Assembly: GCF_030161415.1 (NCBI RefSeq)
Contig: NZ_BSSU01000002.1
Coordinates: 1 to 64,000, forward strand
Length of the DNA: 64,000 bases
Reading direction: 5' to 3'
Source: Thalassotalea eurytherma
Lineage (GTDB): Bacteria > Pseudomonadota > Gammaproteobacteria > Enterobacterales > Alteromonadaceae
A program made the position numbers and the translations under genes. Numbering within the stretch: the stretch's first letter is position 1; the number at the start of each line of letters is the position of its first letter. Shown here piece after piece: positions 46,457 to 55,400 of the stretch. The notes beneath the pieces were generated by a model. That model saw nothing but the letters and a program-made list of their open reading frames with translations, made no database searches and had not been told where the DNA came from.

Positions 46457-47302
46457 ATGAACACAACCATTACATCAAACGCTGCGCCGACTGAAGTAGG
46501 CAAACGTTACAATGACTGCTTTGCTAAATTAGCAATACAAAATCACGGCGCCTTTATTCCGTTTGTCACTATTGGCGATCCTAACCCTCAGCTTTCATTT
46601 AATATCATTAAAACACTCATTGACGCTGGTGCTGACGCACTCGAGTTAGGTATTCCCTTTTCAGATCCTAGTGCAGATGGCCTAACTATCCAAAAAGCCG
46701 GTTTACGTGCGTTAGGCTCAAATGTTAATACCGATGTATGTTTAGACATACTTGCCAAAATTAGAGAGTACGCGCCAGAGATTCCAATTGGCTTGTTATT
46801 GTATGGAAATTTAGTGTTTGCTCGCGGCATAGACAACTTTTATCACGATGTCAGCCAAGCGGGTGTAGATTCTGTGCTTATCGCTGACTTACCGATTCGA
46901 GAAAGTAAGCCGTTTATCGATGCAGCAACCAAATATAATGTCGCACCTATTTTTATCGCACCACCTAACGCTGACGATGAAACATTGAGCGCCGTTGCCA
47001 CGTCGAGTCTAGGCTACACTTATGTACTTAGTCGCGCTGGTGTTACTGGCGCAGAGGTAAAAGCAACTAGTGTTGCAGACCAACTTGTTGCTAAATTAGA
47101 TAAACTTGAAAGCGCTCCAGCCGTCATTGGCTTTGGTATTTCAAACCCGACGCAGGTTAAAACGGCATTAAGTAGTGGTGCAAAAGGTGCTATTAGTGGC
47201 TCAGCTGTCGTCAATATCATTGAGAAAAATCTTGATGATGAACCAGCAATGCTGACTGAATTAGCTTCATTTATTAGTGAGATGAAAGCAGCAACTAAGT
47301 AG
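46457..47302 (+). CDS. trpA: Tryptophan synthase alpha chain
   Basis: 281 residues. The conserved [16 protein letters not shown] and the catalytic glutamate in [15 protein letters not shown] are present. It splits indole-3-glycerol phosphate and channels indole to TrpB. It is the last gene of the trp operon; no classical T-tract terminator follows, only the REP-like hairpin at 47315. Confidence 0.96.
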   Translation: MNTTITSNAAPTEVGKRYNDCFAKLAIQNHGAFIPFVTIGDPNPQLSFNIIKTLIDAGADALELGIPFSDPSADGLTIQKAGLRALGSNVNTDVCLDILAKIREYAPEIPIGLLLYGNLVFARGIDNFYHDVSQAGVDSVLIADLPIRESKPFIDAATKYNVAPIFIAPPNADDETLSAVATSSLGYTYVLSRAGVTGAEVKATSVADQLVAKLDKLESAPAVIGFGISNPTQVKTALSSGAKGAISGSAVVNIIEKNLDDEPAMLTELASFISEMKAATK

Positions 47303-47313
47303 TTTACTCATGA

Positions 47314-47639
47314 GATTGCGGCCTACGCCGCAATGACTCAAGCGCCTTAGTGGCCTGCGACACAATGACTCGGGCCATCGATTAGACAGAGTCATACCAT
47401 TCTTTCCTTGAACCCTGCGTTTTTCTTGAGTCATACCAGCGAAGGCTGGTATCTCAAAGCCATGATTGCGGCCTGCGCCACAATGACTCAAACGGGTTAG
47501 TTGCCTATGCCGCAATGACTCAAGCGCCCTAGCGTCCTGCGCCACAATGACTCGGGCAATCGATTAGACAGAGTCATACCATTCTTTCCTTGAGCCCTGC
47601 GTTTTTCTTGAGTCATACCAGCGGAGGCTGGTATCTCAA
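47314..47639. repeat. Tandem REP-like repeats after trpA
   Basis: Two diverged copies of one composite unit: 47314-47456 and 47464-47639. Each begins with a GATTGCGGCCT-type stem (the first, ATTGCGGC-CTAC-GCCGCAAT, is perfect) and contains several CAATGACTC motifs. Each ends with an ATACCAGC-N4-GCTGGTAT hairpin (47433-47452 and 47615-47634, loops GAAG and GGAG) preceded by GTC and followed by CTCAA. The second copy has one extra CAATGACTC sub-unit. The stem-loops share their design with those between liuA and liuB at 8924 and 9007. They are likely noncoding, possibly spread by an element not present here. Confidence 0.82.
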
Positions 47640-47666
47640 CGACAATAATTACTGACTAAGCAACTG

Positions 47667-48584
47667 CTAATGCTTTTCGCTCAACACATCTTCTAAAGCC
47701 GGTGCAAGGGTATGGTATTTAAATTCAAAACCCGCTTGGCTTAAACGCTCTGGAATCGCGTTTTGCCCCGTCAGTAGTAATTGAGCCATTTCACCAAAGA
47801 TCAATTTAAGCATCAAGCTAGGTACAAAGAGCGCACAAGGCCTGCCTAATGTTTTGGCTAATGTCTGACTAAATTCTTTATTTGTGACAGGTTTAGGCGC
47901 TGTTAAGTTATAGACGCCAGAAAGGTTTTCTCGTTGAGAATCAAACGCTAAGTACATAATCGCGTTGACCATATCGTCGATGTGAATCCAAGGCATGTAT
48001 TGGCGACCGTTACTAATTGGTCCACCAACATAACACTTAAAACTTGGCAGCATCTTCTGCAAAAAGCCACCTTTGTTGGATAAAACAAGACCTGTTCGCA
48101 TGATACATACTCGACAACCGAGTTCTTTTGCTGATTGTGCTGCGTCTTCCCAATCTTGACAAAGTTCGTGTGTATATTCTTGGTGAAAACCCGATTGCTC
48201 GGTAAGTAAACTAGACTTCCCATCGCCATACCAACCAACAGCTGAGCCACTGATCAATACGGAAGGCATCATTAAACGGGTTTTCATCCATTTTACCAGC
48301 CCATAGGTGCTATCAACGCGTGAGCGGTAAATTCGGGATTTTTGAGCTTCTGACCAACGCTTATCAGCTATCGGCTCACCAGCAAGGTTAACGATGGCGT
48401 CGAAGTAAATATTAGGGTCAATACTGTAGAGGTCATCAACTATCCCCACATCAAAGTCAAAAACCTTTTCAGCTTTAGCTTTGTGACGTGTAAGTACAGT
48501 AACATCATGATGATGCTGTTTTAATTTTTCAACTAATGCCTGACCAATTAAGCCAGTACCGCCGGTAATCAATACATTTGCCAT
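47667..48584 (-). CDS. yfcH: TIGR01777/SDR39U1-family NAD-dependent epimerase (YfcH-like)
   Basis: 305 residues. The N-terminal Rossmann motif is VLITGGTGLIGQALVEKL; GEPIADKRW and SAVGWYGDG follow. The C-terminal DUF1731 part includes GRPCALFVPSLMLKLIFGEMAQLLLTGQ. It probably acts in the cytosol on an unknown nucleotide-sugar or similar substrate; the family's role is not settled. It is convergent with the trp operon, with the repeat block between them. Confidence 0.9.
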   Translation of the reverse strand: MANVLITGGTGLIGQALVEKLKQHHHDVTVLTRHKAKAEKVFDFDVGIVDDLYSIDPNIYFDAIVNLAGEPIADKRWSEAQKSRIYRSRVDSTYGLVKWMKTRLMMPSVLISGSAVGWYGDGKSSLLTEQSGFHQEYTHELCQDWEDAAQSAKELGCRVCIMRTGLVLSNKGGFLQKMLPSFKCYVGGPISNGRQYMPWIHIDDMVNAIMYLAFDSQRENLSGVYNLTAPKPVTNKEFSQTLAKTLGRPCALFVPSLMLKLIFGEMAQLLLTGQNAIPERLSQAGFEFKYHTLAPALEDVLSEKH

Positions 48585-48684
48585 AAAACAAACTCGCTGA
48601 AAAAATTTACATACTGACGTTAAACAGTATAGACCTTGTCCTGCTCTCTTTCATTATACAAGTCTATAACGACAAAAGTTTTGT

Positions 48685-49050
48685 TCAAAGCCAAAAACCG
48701 ATTAGTTTTATACTGATATAAATAACCGCAGCCGTTAAAAAAAGAGTTAACAATGCAACAAAGTAAGCCCAAAGCCTTTTGAACTGATTCATTACTCGAC
48801 GATACATTGAACCATTTGCTTGGTTGAGATAATCAATATCAACAAAGCATGCAATGAATAACATTAACAATAACGCCCACATAAAGGTAAATAAACATGG
48901 CACTAAGTAGACATTTTGCGTATTGATTTCAGCAAAAATTAATAAGCCAAAGAAACTAATAAAGCTGCCCACTAACAAGGCGATAATAATGCTTTTTATC
49001 TTAATAAATTGACAAGCTAAACGATGAAAAAGGGTAATAAGTTTATTCAA
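48685..49050 (-). CDS. Small membrane protein of unknown function
   Basis: 121 residues if translation begins at the TTG at 49050, which follows AACAGGCCATTATT. A GTG at 49092 also opens the frame but lies inside the upstream gene's terminator, so I prefer the later start. The protein has about three hydrophobic segments (residues 15-35, 45-65 and 85-115) and a short charged loop YRRVMNQFKRLW between the second and third. No family was recognised. It is monocistronic and sits on the same strand as the Ig-like lipoprotein. Confidence 0.6.
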   Translation of the reverse strand: MNKLITLFHRLACQFIKIKSIIIALLVGSFISFFGLLIFAEINTQNVYLVPCLFTFMWALLLMLFIACFVDIDYLNQANGSMYRRVMNQFKRLWAYFVALLTLFLTAAVIYISIKLIGFWL

Positions 49051-49072
49051 AATAATGGCCTGTTTATTAATA

Positions 49073-49101
49073 AAAAAGCCAGTGATAAACACTGGCTTTT
49101 T
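49073..49101 (-). terminator. Terminator of the Ig-like lipoprotein gene
   Basis: AAAAAGCCAGTG-ATAAA-CACTGGCTTTTT forms a 12-bp perfect stem with a 5-nt loop and T-runs on both strands. It lies 12 nt after the lipoprotein stop on the minus strand. Confidence 0.9.
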
Positions 49102-49113
49102 GCTTTGCCCTTA

Positions 49114-51501
49114 TTATGGCAAATCTAATGTTTGTACTATGGTTGTTTCTACGCCCGACGGAGAAGTAATCGTTATGGTTAATGTACCAACCGCCGGATC
49201 ATCTAACGGCGCGTTAACGATAACAAAACCAATAGAGCTTGGGTTAAGTGTGTTGGGTACTGTGAAGTTTGTGGTGCCTTCTACTGTACCTGCACTTACT
49301 TCAACAGCAACGGTGGTACCAAATGGCATCGCCTGACCTGCAGTATCGCTAAAGTCTAAAGTAAAACTTAAGGTATCTGTAATGGTTTGTGGGCCACTTG
49401 CAAGTGGATAACTCACGCCATTTTCATCAGTTAGATCATATAATGCGCTTGAGCTGGCCATATCCATAATTAAAGCGCGGCGGACATGAATGGCTTGGCT
49501 TCCCTCTGCGCCACACTTGCTACCCTCACATTGCGGACCATTGAACAAGTCGTCTTCAGTGCTGTAACTACCATCATTATTAAAATCTAAAAACAGTTCG
49601 CCAGCAGCATATACACCGTCTTCATCATCATCTCGCCACGCTTCAGTCATATCAACAAAACCAGACGTTTGAGGTGTTATACGTGAAAAACCTGCTGAAA
49701 TATCTGCTTCAATAATTGCCGAACCATCAGCATCATCAAAGGTATTATTACCGTTAGTATCAAAGAATGTTTCATGGCCTAACGCAGTCGCTAAAATCGT
49801 AATTCGGTGATCATCAACGCGAGGCTCAGCACTTGTCCAGGTCACCGAACAGGCACCGTTTGCGGTTAAACAACTTGGCTCAATAACACCGCCCTCAGTG
49901 GTAAAATTAACCGTTGTACCATCAGGCACTGGGTTATTAAAGTTATCAGCAAGTTGAGCGGTAATTGCTACTTGAACACCATTGATGTTACCAGCTTCAG
50001 GGTTTCTTACCTCTGTCGATAAGGTAAAAGATCGCTGCTCTGGTAAGCCAGTATTAATTGATAACAAATCAGATTGCGTTTGAATATCACCGCCATCTTC
50101 TGAGGTTGCTTTGGCTGTAACTCGAACAGCTGTAGGCACACTACCGGCTGTTACTTTCGTTGTTACGATACCTTGACTGTTAGTCACACCAATTGTTGGA
50201 TTTACCGCAATTCCACCAGCCGTTGTATCTAGAATGAACTCAACATCTTGTTGGGCTAATGGATTACCTAAAGAGCTTTTCACTTGGAAAGTTAACGTAG
50301 AGGTTTCTTGATTACCTTGGCCACCCGTGCCTTGAAGCACAATGGTTTCAGGCTCTGCAGATAGAAACTCAATTGAACCTAGTTCTTCACCAGTAATTTC
50401 AATCGTTGTTTGAGCAACATTAGTTACACCATTAAGGCTTACTGATGCGACAATCACATCATCAATACCATTTAGGCCAGCACAGTCTACATCTTCGTAG
50501 GTTGCTTTCGCCTCACCTTGGATACTGAACACGGTTTCTTCAATCGTTGCGTTGCCACTAGCGACACAATTTGATGTAAAGCTTACCGATGTTGCTAAGT
50601 TAATCGGCGTGTCTTCGCTATCCACTAGATCGACACTTAATCCCAATGTACCACCAGCACTCACTTGGTTGCCGTCAATTGAAAGCTCGATTTCACCTTC
50701 AACAAATTCACCCGTCGCATCAAAATAACCAATACGAATCACGTCATCTAAAATTGTTTCGTCACTTGCGATAACTTGGTAATTTAAACGATTTGAAGCA
50801 AGGGTTTCTGTTTCACCGTACGATGCTGTCACAATACCAGCACCGATAGCGTCATTACCCGCTAAGTTTACTGTTGCAACGCCTTGGCTATTGGTTAACG
50901 CGGTATCAGGCGTCAATGCGCCGATATCAGCAGTATAAGTAATAATCTCACCGACGATTGGTTGCCCTTCACCATCGACTAAGGTTGAAATAACTTGCAC
51001 TGTTTCGTTCGCTTTAAAGTTATTAACCTCTTGACCATTTAAACTCAAAGAAACCGACAACGAAGGAAGCACTTCTTCAGGTTCAGTTGATGCGAGATAT
51101 TCAAAATCGATTGTCGCTACATCTAGCGCACCAGCATTTGCCGAAATACTACCGGCACCGGCGAGGCCATCTGGGTTTGATAAGGTAATTGTAGCCTGAC
51201 CATCGCTATTGGTGAGTTTACTGTCTTGAGATAATTGACCAAAACTGGTCGAAAAGCTAACAGAGGTATTACTGACTAATGCGCCAGAAGTATCTGTCAA
51301 TGTGGCGATTACAGTAGCACTGTCACCTTGCTCAAAACTTAGTTGCTCATCACCTTGTGCATTTTGAATGGCGACAGTAATTGCAGAAAGTTCGATAACT
51401 TCACCATCGGTAGGTGGTGTATCATTATCACCAGATTTACCGTTACATCCAGTAAGTAATAATGCACTGGCAAGGAAGACGCTGGTAGACAGGTTTCTCA
51501 T
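49114..51501 (-). CDS. Large Ig-like (Big-1 type) surface lipoprotein
   Basis: 795 residues. A lipobox LLLTGC at residue 19 directs lipidation. At least four repeats of the invasin/intimin Ig-like type follow (for example TNSDGQATITLSNP, TNSQGVATVNLAG and TNSQGIVTTKVTA), each with an ATLTD-like core strand. Calcium-binding-like loops DTNGNNTFDDADG and DFNNDGSYSTEDD appear near residues 580-650. Such proteins are typically outer-membrane or secreted adhesins or structural surface proteins; the specific role is unknown. It is monocistronic, followed by its own terminator. Confidence 0.85.
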   Translation of the reverse strand: MRNLSTSVFLASALLLTGCNGKSGDNDTPPTDGEVIELSAITVAIQNAQGDEQLSFEQGDSATVIATLTDTSGALVSNTSVSFSTSFGQLSQDSKLTNSDGQATITLSNPDGLAGAGSISANAGALDVATIDFEYLASTEPEEVLPSLSVSLSLNGQEVNNFKANETVQVISTLVDGEGQPIVGEIITYTADIGALTPDTALTNSQGVATVNLAGNDAIGAGIVTASYGETETLASNRLNYQVIASDETILDDVIRIGYFDATGEFVEGEIELSIDGNQVSAGGTLGLSVDLVDSEDTPINLATSVSFTSNCVASGNATIEETVFSIQGEAKATYEDVDCAGLNGIDDVIVASVSLNGVTNVAQTTIEITGEELGSIEFLSAEPETIVLQGTGGQGNQETSTLTFQVKSSLGNPLAQQDVEFILDTTAGGIAVNPTIGVTNSQGIVTTKVTAGSVPTAVRVTAKATSEDGGDIQTQSDLLSINTGLPEQRSFTLSTEVRNPEAGNINGVQVAITAQLADNFNNPVPDGTTVNFTTEGGVIEPSCLTANGACSVTWTSAEPRVDDHRITILATALGHETFFDTNGNNTFDDADGSAIIEADISAGFSRITPQTSGFVDMTEAWRDDDEDGVYAAGELFLDFNNDGSYSTEDDLFNGPQCEGSKCGAEGSQAIHVRRALIMDMASSSALYDLTDENGVSYPLASGPQTITDTLSFTLDFSDTAGQAMPFGTTVAVEVSAGTVEGTTNFTVPNTLNPSSIGFVIVNAPLDDPAVGTLTITITSPSGVETTIVQTLDLP

Positions 51502-51815
51502 TATTGTTATTCCTTGAAGAATAGAGATCTTTTTATTATTGGCTAAAATAAAATATCACGGCCTAAAAGTCTATGAATAACAAGTAAATCATTCATTTAA
51601 CTTTGGCTTAACAAGGCTAATAGTGCTGAACCATCAATTAATTCATTTTTCACCTGTGTAACTTCTAATTTGTTCATGATTTTTTATAACTCATGCTAAG
51701 ATAGTCCGCATACTTAATTTATTCATTATTCAGTTTGGTCATTATCAGGTTAACGCGATAATTATGCGCTCATGATGCTACCGAGCAATACCACTTATAT
51801 TCTATATATTTTCCT
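51502..51815. other. Divergent intergenic region, lipoprotein gene and mfd
   Basis: 314 bp holding the promoters of both divergent genes. No sigma-70 pair was strong enough to call; the ATAAC-CATGCTAAGAT stretch near 51690-51705 is a weak candidate for mfd. No repeat or small ORF was found. Confidence 0.4.
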
Positions 51816-54800
51816 ATGTCGAAATTATCACAGCTATATTCACCGACTTTAACTACTGAATTTAAAAGAAAAGTAGACAAAAAGTCTTGGCACGGTCTAG
51901 TGGGCTCAAGCGCTACGCTCGCGATTTACCAAGCAGCCTTACAAGCGCAAAAGCCAATTCTTATTGTCACCGATGATACACCGTCAGCAATACGCTTAGA
52001 GCATGAGCTAGACAGTATCAATCATCAGAATATCGACTTGTGCTTATTCCCCGATTGGGAAACATTGCCTTTTGATAGTTTTTCGCCACACCAAGATATT
52101 ATTTCTCAACGCTTAGCCACGCTTTATAAATTACCAAGAATGACAACAGGTATAATTATTGTACCGGTTACGACATTGGCTCAGAAATTGGCACCAAGGC
52201 AGTATCTTGAGCAAAACGCACTGATGATCAACGTTGGCGACAAGGTCGACTTACATCAATTACGTGTGAGTCTCGAGGCAAATGGTTACCGTAACGTAGA
52301 CCAAGTGATGGAACATGGTGAGTTTTCCGTGCGTGGGGCAATTCTTGATTTGTTTCCAATGGGTAGCAATTCGCCTTATCGACTCGACTTTTTTGACGAC
52401 GAAATTGATGAAATTCGCTTATTCGATACCGAAAATCAACGTTCAAAAGACAAGCTAGATGCCATTAATTTATTGCCTGCAAGAGAGTTTCCAACCGACG
52501 AAAGCGGTATAAATTTATTTAGGCAACAATATCGTGGACTATTTTCTGGCACGATTGATAAAGAATCGATTTACCATCAAGTCAGTTCGGGTGTAATGCC
52601 TGCAGGTATTGAATATTATTTGCCGCTGTTTTTCGAACAGACTAATACATTATTTGATTACCTTGCCGAAAACACGCTAACCATAGTGCAAGGTGATATT
52701 GAAAAAGCAGTTGAACATTACTGGCACGATATTGAATACCGATATGAAGATCGTCGATACGATCCAACACGCCCATTACTGCCGCCTGCTCAATTATTTT
52801 TAAAAATTGATGAGCTATATAGTCAGTTAAATAGTTTTCAGCGCATTACGATTGTTAAGCCACCAAGTGAACTTAACTCAAGTGGTGATATTGCCTTTGA
52901 TGTTGAGCAGTTACCTCAAGTGGCGGTAAATCACCAGCTCAAAGAACCGTTTACGTCACTTAATAGCTTTTTAGCCGAACAACAAAGTGGCAAATCTGTC
53001 AGCAAGACGTTGTTTGTTGCTGAGAGCCAAGGTCGTCGTGAAAGTGTTTTAGAGCTGTTAAGAGCAAACAACCTATCGCCGAGTGAATTTGATAGCTTTG
53101 ATGATTTTATCGCTGCTGATGAAGCTATTGGTATCACTGTTAATACGTTTGCCCATGGCTTTATTTTCCAGCATAAAAGGCAACAAATTAATGTTGTGAC
53201 TGAAGCTGAATTACTAGGTGATGTCGTTAGACAATCGCGCCGAAGAGGCAAACAACAAGATGGTCAAGCAGATGCCATCTTCAAAAACTTAGCCGAGCTT
53301 TCTTTAGGCCAACCGGTTGTCCATTTAGAGCATGGTGTTGGTCGTTACATGGGCCTACAAACACTCGAAAATGCAGGGCTTACTACTGAATTTCTCGTGT
53401 TAGGTTATGCAAATGAATCTAAGTTGTTTGTGCCTGTCGCTTCACTGCATTTAATTTCTCGATATTCTGGCACTGACGCCGAGCATGCACCGCTTCATCG
53501 ATTAGGAAACGAAGGTTGGACAAAAGCAAAACAAAAAGCAGCTGAAAGGATTAAAGACGTTGCCGCTGAGTTGCTTGATGTTTATGCAAAACGTGCCAGC
53601 AATACAGGTTATGCATTTAAGATTAACCCTGACGAATATCAAACCTTCGCCAACAGTTTTGGTTTTGAAGAAACGCTAGATCAAGAACAATCGATTAATG
53701 CGGTAATTAGTGACATGCAGCAACCAACAGCTATGGATCGCCTTGTCTGTGGTGACGTAGGTTTTGGTAAAACAGAAGTGGCAATGCGAGCGGCATTTAT
53801 TGCGGCAAACGATGCCAAACAAGTAGCACTATTGGTACCAACAACCTTGCTTGCCCAACAGCATTACGAAAACTTTAGAGACAGATTTGCCAACCTTCCG
53901 ATTAACATTGAAGTGCTTTCTCGTTTTAAAACGCCGAAGCAGCAAAAAGCGATCATTGAAGACGTTGAGTCAGGTAAAATTGATATTCTTATCGGCACAC
54001 ATAAGCTGTTGCAAAACTCGATAAAATATCACGACTTAGGGCTATTAATTGTCGATGAAGAGCACCGTTTTGGTGTCAAACAAAAAGAGAAAATCAAAAA
54101 GTTACGCGCTAATGTTGATATTCTAACCTTAACGGCAACTCCGATCCCACGTACGCTAAACATGGCAATGGGTGGCATGCGTGACCTTTCCATTATTGCA
54201 ACGCCGCCAGCGAAACGTCTCGCGGTTAAGACCTTTGTGAGACAACGAGAAGATAACCTGATTCGCGAAGCAATACTGCGAGAAATACTTCGTGGTGGCC
54301 AAGTCTATTTCTTACATAATAATGTCGAAACGATCGAGAAAACTGCGCTAGATATTCAAACCTTAGTGCCTGAAGCAAAAATCGTTACGGCACATGGTCA
54401 AATGCGTGAGCGTGAACTTGAAAAAATCATGAGTGATTTTTATCACCAGCGTTTCAATGTCATTGTTTGTACAACGATCATTGAGACAGGTATCGATGTG
54501 CCAAGCGCCAATACCATCATTATGGATAGAGCAGACCACCTTGGCCTTGCCCAATTGCACCAATTGCGTGGTCGCGTTGGACGTTCACATCACCAAGCCT
54601 ATGCATATTTGCTAACACCACATGAAAAACGCATGACAAAAGATGCTAAAAAACGTCTTGATGCAATCGCCTCGCTTGAAGACTTAGGCGCAGGCTTTAC
54701 CTTAGCAACCCATGACATGGAAATTCGTGGTGCGGGTGAATTACTCGGTGAAGATCAGTCAGGTCAAATGAGTCAAATTGGCTTTAGTTTGTATATGGAA

Positions 54801-55313
54801 ATGCTAGACAACGCGGTTAGCGCTTTGAAATCAGGTAAACCATTATCGCTAGAAGAAGTGACCTCCAGCCAAACAGAAATTGATTTACGTGTGCCTGCCC
54901 TTTTACCGGAAGAGTACATATTTGATGTCAGCTTACGTTTGAGCATTTATAAACGAATTGCTAGTTGTAAAAACAAGCAAGCACTTGATGATGTCCAGGT
55001 CGAGCTAATCGACCGCTTTGGCCTGCTGCCGCAAGCCACGAAGAACCTAGTTCAAATCGCCAAGTTAAAACTTAAAGCACAAAAAATTGGCATAGCGCGT
55101 ATCGATGCCAACGCTAATGGCGGCGTTATTGAGTTTTCTGACGACACAAAAGTTGACCCGATGCAAATCATCGCAATGATTCAAAAGCAACCAAGTGTTT
55201 ACAAAATGGAAGGCGCCAATAAAGTCAAATTTGTAAAGAAAACAGATTCAACGCAAACACGATTTACGCTAATTACATCGATTATTAGTGATTTAAGCCC
55301 AAATAAAAAATAG
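51816..55313 (+). CDS. mfd: Transcription-repair coupling factor
   Basis: 1165 residues, full length for Mfd. The N-terminal UvrB-like part binds UvrA; the RNA polymerase interaction region has VVHLEHGVGRYMGLQTLE near residue 500. The translocase has Walker A CGDVGFGKTEV, DEEHRFGVKQKEK and TATPIPRTLNMAM, and TTIIETGIDVPSANTII. It removes RNA polymerase stalled at lesions and recruits UvrABC. The ATG has a weak ribosome binding site. CsiV follows. Confidence 0.97.
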   Translation: MSKLSQLYSPTLTTEFKRKVDKKSWHGLVGSSATLAIYQAALQAQKPILIVTDDTPSAIRLEHELDSINHQNIDLCLFPDWETLPFDSFSPHQDIISQRLATLYKLPRMTTGIIIVPVTTLAQKLAPRQYLEQNALMINVGDKVDLHQLRVSLEANGYRNVDQVMEHGEFSVRGAILDLFPMGSNSPYRLDFFDDEIDEIRLFDTENQRSKDKLDAINLLPAREFPTDESGINLFRQQYRGLFSGTIDKESIYHQVSSGVMPAGIEYYLPLFFEQTNTLFDYLAENTLTIVQGDIEKAVEHYWHDIEYRYEDRRYDPTRPLLPPAQLFLKIDELYSQLNSFQRITIVKPPSELNSSGDIAFDVEQLPQVAVNHQLKEPFTSLNSFLAEQQSGKSVSKTLFVAESQGRRESVLELLRANNLSPSEFDSFDDFIAADEAIGITVNTFAHGFIFQHKRQQINVVTEAELLGDVVRQSRRRGKQQDGQADAIFKNLAELSLGQPVVHLEHGVGRYMGLQTLENAGLTTEFLVLGYANESKLFVPVASLHLISRYSGTDAEHAPLHRLGNEGWTKAKQKAAERIKDVAAELLDVYAKRASNTGYAFKINPDEYQTFANSFGFEETLDQEQSINAVISDMQQPTAMDRLVCGDVGFGKTEVAMRAAFIAANDAKQVALLVPTTLLAQQHYENFRDRFANLPINIEVLSRFKTPKQQKAIIEDVESGKIDILIGTHKLLQNSIKYHDLGLLIVDEEHRFGVKQKEKIKKLRANVDILTLTATPIPRTLNMAMGGMRDLSIIATPPAKRLAVKTFVRQREDNLIREAILREILRGGQVYFLHNNVETIEKTALDIQTLVPEAKIVTAHGQMRERELEKIMSDFYHQRFNVIVCTTIIETGIDVPSANTIIMDRADHLGLAQLHQLRGRVGRSHHQAYAYLLTPHEKRMTKDAKKRLDAIASLEDLGAGFTLATHDMEIRGAGELLGEDQSGQMSQIGFSLYMEMLDNAVSALKSGKPLSLEEVTSSQTEIDLRVPALLPEEYIFDVSLRLSIYKRIASCKNKQALDDVQVELIDRFGLLPQATKNLVQIAKLKLKAQKIGIARIDANANGGVIEFSDDTKVDPMQIIAMIQKQPSVYKMEGANKVKFVKKTDSTQTRFTLITSIISDLSPNKK

Positions 55314-55330
55314 TTAAATCAAAAATATCT

Positions 55331-55376
55331 GTCGAAGTCTTTGATAATTATTTGTTATTATCAAAGACAATTCGAC
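55331..55376. promoter_or_regulatory. Long perfect hairpin between mfd and csiV
   Basis: GTCTTTGATAAT (55337-55348) pairs with ATTATCAAAGAC (55357-55368), and flanking GTCGAA/TTCGAC add six more pairs after a 2-nt bulge. The loop is TATTTGTT. It is not followed by a T-run, so it is not a standard terminator. It could be an RNase III site or an attenuator ahead of csiV. Confidence 0.55.
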
Positions 55377-55400
55377 TAAATGCTTTCATATGGATTGTAA

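Noticed and set aside
47267-47545. Open frame of 92 codons on the minus strand across the repeats after trpA
   Set aside because: The translation follows the repeat units, with repeated motifs such as ESLRHRQLTRLSHCG, so it is an artefact of the repeats.
49051-49092. GTG start at 49092 for the small membrane protein
   Set aside because: It would place the start codon inside the terminator hairpin of the upstream lipoprotein gene; the TTG at 49050 is preferred.
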